From Flavobacterium jumunjinense (lineage in GTDB: Bacteria > Bacteroidota > Bacteroidia > Flavobacteriales > Flavobacteriaceae): 11,289 nucleotides of DNA. Positions 8,215 through 11,289 of this stretch are shown here, in pieces. Below the pieces are notes generated by a model that was given only the letters and a program-made list of their open reading frames with translations, did not search any database and was not told the DNA's origin. How positions within the stretch are numbered: position 1 is the first letter of the stretch; each line of letters begins with the position of its first letter. The translations under genes were made by a program, and so were the position numbers. Location: NCBI RefSeq assembly GCF_021650975.2, contig NZ_CP091287.1:1-11289 (forward strand), read 5' to 3'.

Positions 8215-8685
8215 ATGGAAAAAAAAGTTTTGTTTTTTACATTTTTATCGTTTATGGTTTCATGTTCGACAGTTCATAACAAATATTTTAAAATGGTAGA
8301 AGGAGAATGGCAGATTACTACTTTTTATCATGGTAATAAAGATTTATGGACAGAAGGATACTATTCAATAGGTTTTCAGGATACTAAAAAATCATGGATG
8401 ATTAAAGCTGAAAACGGAGAAAAAAATCAGTTTGTATTATACGATTATAAATTTTATATGAATGTTGACACTTTAAAGATAGATGTTTTCAATAGTAAAG
8501 ATCCTAGATTAAATGCAAATTATAATATTTATATTGATACTATTCAAGAAACTGAAGAAAGTTATACGTTACAGTTAACACTAGACACAGAGAAAACTTA
8601 TATTCAGGCAATAAAGACTAAATTCAAATATCATTACCCTCCAGGTTGGAAAGGAGATACACCAAGAAGAAAGGCTAAAGAATAA
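8215..8685 (+). CDS. Lipoprotein, candidate immunity protein of the plus-strand Rhs tip
   Basis: I chose ATG 8215, although the frame stays open further upstream. From here the product (156 residues) has a clean lipoprotein signal: MEKK, a hydrophobic stretch, and the lipobox MVSC with Cys17. The earlier ATG at 8152 would add 21 residues and bury the signal inside the Rhs gene. The mature part looks beta-rich and lipocalin-like (VEGEWQITTFYHG, then repeated short strands) and ends in a basic tail (PRRKAKE). It lies ten bases after the Rhs tip stop, the usual immunity position. A lipid-anchored partner would act in the periplasm or at the outer membrane, which suggests the toxin is met outside the cytoplasm. 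The function is inferred from context only. Confidence 0.68.
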   Translation: MEKKVLFFTFLSFMVSCSTVHNKYFKMVEGEWQITTFYHGNKDLWTEGYYSIGFQDTKKSWMIKAENGEKNQFVLYDYKFYMNVDTLKIDVFNSKDPRLNANYNIYIDTIQETEESYTLQLTLDTEKTYIQAIKTKFKYHYPPGWKGDTPRRKAKE

Positions 8686-8715
8686 ACCCGATCGCGCAGA
8701 TATGCACAAACGTTA

Positions 8716-8736
8716 GCGCAGAATTGCATTCTGTGC
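8716..8736. repeat. REP-like small palindrome behind the plus-strand cassette
   Basis: GCGCAGAA (8716-8723) pairs with TTCTGTGC (8729-8736), with one G-T pair, around a TTGCA loop. A related half-unit (CGCGCAGATATGCAC) lies just upstream at 8694-8708. The GC-containing stem stands out in AT-rich surroundings. It resembles dispersed REP-type palindromes of Bacteroidota. That identification is by general appearance and needs a genome-wide count. Confidence 0.5.
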
Positions 8737-8754
8737 CAACAAAAAATATAAAAC

Positions 8755-8810
8755 AAAGCCACTTTCATTGCAAGTAAGAAGCAAACAAGTGGTTCTTGTT
8801 GTTATAATAA
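8755..8810. repeat. Inverted copy of the H1 stem-loop at the right edge of the island
   Basis: This stretch reads AAAGCCACTT, a spacer containing CATTGCAAG, then AAGTGG and TTGTTGTTATA. It matches the reverse complement of 5309-5363 over about 55 bases, including the loop and the flank outside the stem, with a few substitutions and small indels. The island is therefore bounded by an inverted pair. The stem here is weaker (AAGTGGTT in place of AAGTGGCTTT). Confidence 0.75.
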
Positions 8811-8914
8811 CTTTACACATTCTTAGGACAGTATCATAGATACAAATTTTTAGTCTAAAAGCTTAAAATTTTCTTGTGTTAAAAATAGTACACCATAAAA
8901 TAAAAAAGAAATCA

Positions 8915-8943
8915 TTTCGTTTTGCTTAAAGTTTGTATTTTTG
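8915..8943 (+). promoter_or_regulatory. Probable promoter of the gspG-peptidase-gspE operon
   Basis: TATTTTTG at 8936-8943 fits the Bacteroidota -7 consensus TAnnTTTG. A weak -33-like TTTC lies at 8915-8918, at roughly the right distance. The predicted transcript would start near 8950, giving a leader of about 20 bases before the ATG at 8973. It lies just outside the right edge of the island. Confidence 0.55.
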
Positions 8944-8972
8944 TGGCAATCAAATTCTTTAGACGTTATAAA

Positions 8973-9410
8973 ATGAAAAATAAAACAATTCGCTATATAC
9001 AACACCTTTCTAAAAAAGCCTATGTAAAAGCGTATTCCTTAACGGAGATATTAATTGTACTCTGCATTATAGGTATCTTGTTACTTATGGTACTGCCGAA
9101 TCAAACATCGGTTATTAGTCAAGCAAAGGCTATTGAAGCGCAAGCGATGCTAAATCAAGTATATGGTTTGGAGAAAAGTCATTTTTATCGTTACTCAAAA
9201 TATACGGGAGATTTAGAAGAATTAGGTTTTGAACAAGAACAAACTGTAGAAGATGGAGGTCAAGCGGTCTATCGAATTGAAATTATAGAAGCCTCTAATA
9301 GTTCTTTTGTGGCTCGTGCTACTTCAGTTTCCGATTTAGATGGAGATGGAGCATTCAATACTTGGGAAATCAACGATAAGAAAATGCTTAAAGAAGTAGT
9401 AAAAGAATAA
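8973..9410 (+). CDS. gspG: Type II secretion major pseudopilin (GspG-like)
   Basis: I chose ATG 8973. A TTG at 8922 keeps the frame open, but the promoter box lies inside that extension. The product has 145 residues. A 20-residue basic leader ends in a class III (prepilin) cleavage site, KA|YSLTE, followed by the long hydrophobic N-terminal helix (ILIVLCIIGILLLMVLP) with the conserved Glu at mature position 5 (Glu25). The site has Ala at -1 and Tyr at +1, where Gly and Phe are usual. A C-terminal DLDGDGAFNTW segment (121-131) resembles the calcium-binding loop of GspG pseudopilins. The protein forms the pseudopilus shaft. Its stop overlaps the prepilin peptidase start by one base, which ties processing enzyme and substrate together. 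Confidence 0.83.
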   Translation: MKNKTIRYIQHLSKKAYVKAYSLTEILIVLCIIGILLLMVLPNQTSVISQAKAIEAQAMLNQVYGLEKSHFYRYSKYTGDLEELGFEQEQTVEDGGQAVYRIEIIEASNSSFVARATSVSDLDGDGAFNTWEINDKKMLKEVVKE

Positions 9411-9892
9411 TGATAGTATTTCCAATTGTTTTATGCATTTGTCTTGCTCTTATTTTTTGGCAAGATTCTAAATTTAGACACATACATGTTGTGTTGCCTG
9501 TTTTAGTATTTGCTTGTTCTTATTGTATTACAAATTATTTACAAGGAAACCTTCAGCTAATTGGTATTAATATTTTATTTTTTAGTATCACAATCATTGT
9601 GTTAACGCTATATATGAGCCTTAAAAATAAATCCTTTTTAAATCCTTTTCAAAACTATTTTGGCTTGGGCGATTTGTTGTTTTACATCGCTATTACACCT
9701 TTGTTTGTATTGTACAATTATGTACTCTTTTTTATAACTTCTTTGCTTTTTGCAATTGTAATGCAATTTGTTTTAAGAAAATGGATTAAAAAAGATGCTG
9801 TACCATTAGCGGGACTTTCTGCTTTGTTATTACTCTTTATAATTACAAAAGATATTTTCTTTTCCTTTCAAAAAATCACTTTAATCCGATAA
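9410..9892 (+). CDS. gspO: Short prepilin peptidase (A24 aspartic protease family)
   Basis: This 160-residue, strongly hydrophobic protein probably has five or six membrane helices. It carries the two catalytic aspartates of A24 prepilin peptidases: Asp19 (WQDSKFRHI, the 'D..kr.I' motif) and Asp88 in FGLGD (the GxGD motif, 85-88). It would cut the leader of the pseudopilin encoded just upstream. At this size it is the protease domain alone. The N-terminal methyltransferase domain and cysteine-rich loop of PilD/GspO are missing, so the new N-terminus may stay unmethylated or be modified by another enzyme. It overlaps the pseudopilin stop by one base and ends one base before the ATPase start. 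Confidence 0.85.
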   Translation: MIVFPIVLCICLALIFWQDSKFRHIHVVLPVLVFACSYCITNYLQGNLQLIGINILFFSITIIVLTLYMSLKNKSFLNPFQNYFGLGDLLFYIAITPLFVLYNYVLFFITSLLFAIVMQFVLRKWIKKDAVPLAGLSALLLLFIITKDIFFSFQKITLIR

Positions 9893-9893
9893 T

Positions 9894-11289
9894 ATGGAAG
9901 AGATAATTATACCCAACGAAAACTTGCATATTCTTTCTGCAGATTTAGCAAATTATTACAAAGTACTACCCAAGAAAAGTAATTCTGATACTATTATTTT
10001 ATATTGTCTAGAGAATAAAAACACTACCGAAGTAAAAGAAGAATTAGAGTTGTTATTAGGTAAGAAAGTGAGTTTGCTTTCCTATTCAGAAATCGAAATA
10101 AACAAAGCACTTTCTATATATTACCGAAAAGAACGCATTGAAAACTCAAAAAAGACATTTTCAATAGATTCAGGCGATTTTCTTGAAAACTTATTAAGTG
10201 AAGCGAAAGGGTTAAAAAGTAGTGATATTCATTGTGAAGTCTATGAAGATTCAGCTCGAATCCGATTTAGAATTGACGGTCAGTTAATTGAACGCTATAA
10301 AATTGAACGCGAGAACTATTTGGAGTTAGTTAATAAGATAAAAATTCGTTCCAAACTAAACATCACCGAAAAACGTTTGCCACAAGATGGTAGAATCACT
10401 ACTACTACGTTTGATATTCGTGTATCTATTTTACCTACATTATATGGGGAAAAAATTGTAATGCGTTTATTAGGTCAAGATGCTTCAAATATCGATTTGA
10501 AATCATTGGGTTTCCAGCAAGAAGAACTAACAGGTTATTTAGAAGCGGTTAAAAAACCAAACGGAATTATCCTTATTAGTGGTCCAACAGGTTCTGGTAA
10601 AACCACTACACTATACGCAACATTACGCTTATTAAACGATAGTAGAAGAAATATTGTAACCGTAGAAGACCCTATTGAATATACGCTAAAAGGAATTAAC
10701 CAAGTACAATTAAAAGAAGACATTGGACTAACTTTTGCCTCCGCTTTAAAATCGTTTTTGCGTCAAGATCCTGATGTGATTATGCTTGGAGAAATTCGTG
10801 ATTCCGAAACAGCATTAATGGCAATTAGAGCTTCTTTAACAGGACATTTGGTACTGTCAACAATTCATACCAATTCTGCTATTGGAACAGTTTCAAGGCT
10901 AATTGACATGGGTGTTCCTCCATATCTTATTTCAGAAACATTAAATCTATCAGTTGCACAACGATTAATTCGTAAATTATGTAATCATTGCAAGGAAGAA
11001 ACTACTATCGATGAAAAAGATTTTCCAAGTAGTTTTTCAATTCCATACCAAGTTGAAAAAGCCTATAAACCTGTTGGTTGCAATGAATGTTTTCATTCGG
11101 GTTATAAAGGAAGAACTGCCATCTACGAAGTGATTAATATTACAAATGACATTGCAAATGCAATAAAAAGTAATACTATTGCAACTTATTTTGAAAATGA
11201 CGAAAATTATAAATCGCTTCCAGAAAAAGCGTATGATGTTTTGGCCAAAGGAGAAACATCGTTAGACGAGATATACTCTATATTATTAA
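9894..11289 (+). CDS. gspE: Type II secretion assembly ATPase (GspE/PulE family), 3' end beyond the window
   Basis: From ATG 9894 the frame stays open for 465 codons to the last base; the stop is outside the window, probably only a few codons away judging by family length. Visible elements are the N2-domain motif LKSSDIHCE with RIDG (about 108-125), Walker A GPTGSGKT (230-237), the Asp-box region (TVEDPIEY), Walker B DPDVIMLGEIRD (Glu300), and the His box LTGHLVLSTIHTNSA. A zinc-binding tetracysteine follows (Cys363, Cys366, Cys396, Cys399), then GYKGRTAIYE. All key residues are present. The N-terminal N1 region is short. The protein is the cytoplasmic hexameric motor that drives pseudopilus assembly through GspF and the GspL-like protein. 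The start lies one base after the peptidase stop. No frameshift is present: I read the frame through codon by codon. Confidence 0.93.
   Translation, partial: MEEIIIPNENLHILSADLANYYKVLPKKSNSDTIILYCLENKNTTEVKEELELLLGKKVSLLSYSEIEINKALSIYYRKERIENSKKTFSIDSGDFLENLLSEAKGLKSSDIHCEVYEDSARIRFRIDGQLIERYKIERENYLELVNKIKIRSKLNITEKRLPQDGRITTTTFDIRVSILPTLYGEKIVMRLLGQDASNIDLKSLGFQQEELTGYLEAVKKPNGIILISGPTGSGKTTTLYATLRLLNDSRRNIVTVEDPIEYTLKGINQVQLKEDIGLTFASALKSFLRQDPDVIMLGEIRDSETALMAIRASLTGHLVLSTIHTNSAIGTVSRLIDMGVPPYLISETLNLSVAQRLIRKLCNHCKEETTIDEKDFPSSFSIPYQVEKAYKPVGCNECFHSGYKGRTAIYEVINITNDIANAIKSNTIATYFENDENYKSLPEKAYDVLAKGETSLDEIYSILL

Noticed and set aside
5309..8810. A phase-variable invertible switch selecting between two Rhs tips
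   Set aside because: Attractive because two tips point in opposite directions between inverted repeats, but no Rhs shell lies outside either end to be completed by inversion, no recombinase gene is visible, and the inverted ends are imperfect. I keep only the inverted repeat as an observation.
8838..8880. AT-rich imperfect inverted repeat around AAGCTT upstream of the gspG promoter
   Set aside because: Only about seven to nine weak A-T pairs with a mismatch, expected by chance at this base composition.
8922..8972. TTG start at 8922 giving a pseudopilin 17 residues longer
   Set aside because: It would put the promoter box inside the coding region and give an unusually long leader; ATG 8973 gives a normal basic leader.
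10535..10723. Minus-strand open frame of 62 codons in gspE
   Set aside because: It is antisense to the Walker A to Asp-box region of the ATPase.
9894..11289. A frameshift in gspE, suggested by the TAA at the last three bases being out of frame
   Set aside because: Reading from ATG 9894 gives continuous ATPase sequence with all motifs in one frame up to the last complete codon at 11286-11288; the terminal TAA is chance and the gene simply continues past the edge.

Overview
The window is AT-rich DNA from a member of the Bacteroidota, most likely class Flavobacteriia and plausibly Flavobacterium or a relative. The signs are codon use, genes packed end to end with TAATG overlaps and little Shine-Dalgarno signal, a TAnnTTTG-type promoter box, lipoproteins with an acidic stretch after the lipobox cysteine, and Rhs core sequence of the flavobacterial kind ([16 protein letters not shown], MHDPRxGRF, ELEGLE). 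The genus is inferred, not shown.

Three blocks can be seen. (1) Positions 1-5128 are a tight plus-strand operon for the envelope part of a type II secretion (T2SS)-like machine: secretin (gspD), a GspL/PilN-like and a GspM/PilO-like inner-membrane protein, an FN3-type lipoprotein, and a GspC/PilP-like clamp protein. A strong hairpin terminator follows at 5180-5217. (2) Positions about 5309-8810 are an accessory island. It holds an isolated 3' remnant of gspF between two 94%-identical direct repeats. It also holds two 5'-truncated Rhs C-terminal tips arranged head to head, each followed by a candidate immunity gene: a three-helix membrane protein on the minus strand and a lipoprotein on the plus strand. 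Structured repeats lie behind both cassettes, and a pair of inverted stem-loops bounds the island. (3) From a likely promoter at about 8936-8943, the rest of the machine resumes on the plus strand: major pseudopilin (gspG), a short prepilin peptidase, and the assembly ATPase (gspE), which is still open at the last base of the window.

The T2SS genes form a nearly complete set: pseudopilin, its processing peptidase, motor ATPase, inner-membrane platform, clamp, secretin and an outer-membrane-associated lipoprotein. An intact platform protein GspF is missing; only about its last 72 codons remain. The machine therefore works only if a full gspF lies elsewhere, for instance just past the right edge after gspE.

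The most interesting part is the Rhs island. Its two toxin tips are of types I do not recognise, and each has a partner. Neither has the long Rhs shell upstream, so they look like orphan or displaced tips joined at a near-blunt junction at about 7252-7258. No tRNA, rRNA, CRISPR array or transposase gene was seen.
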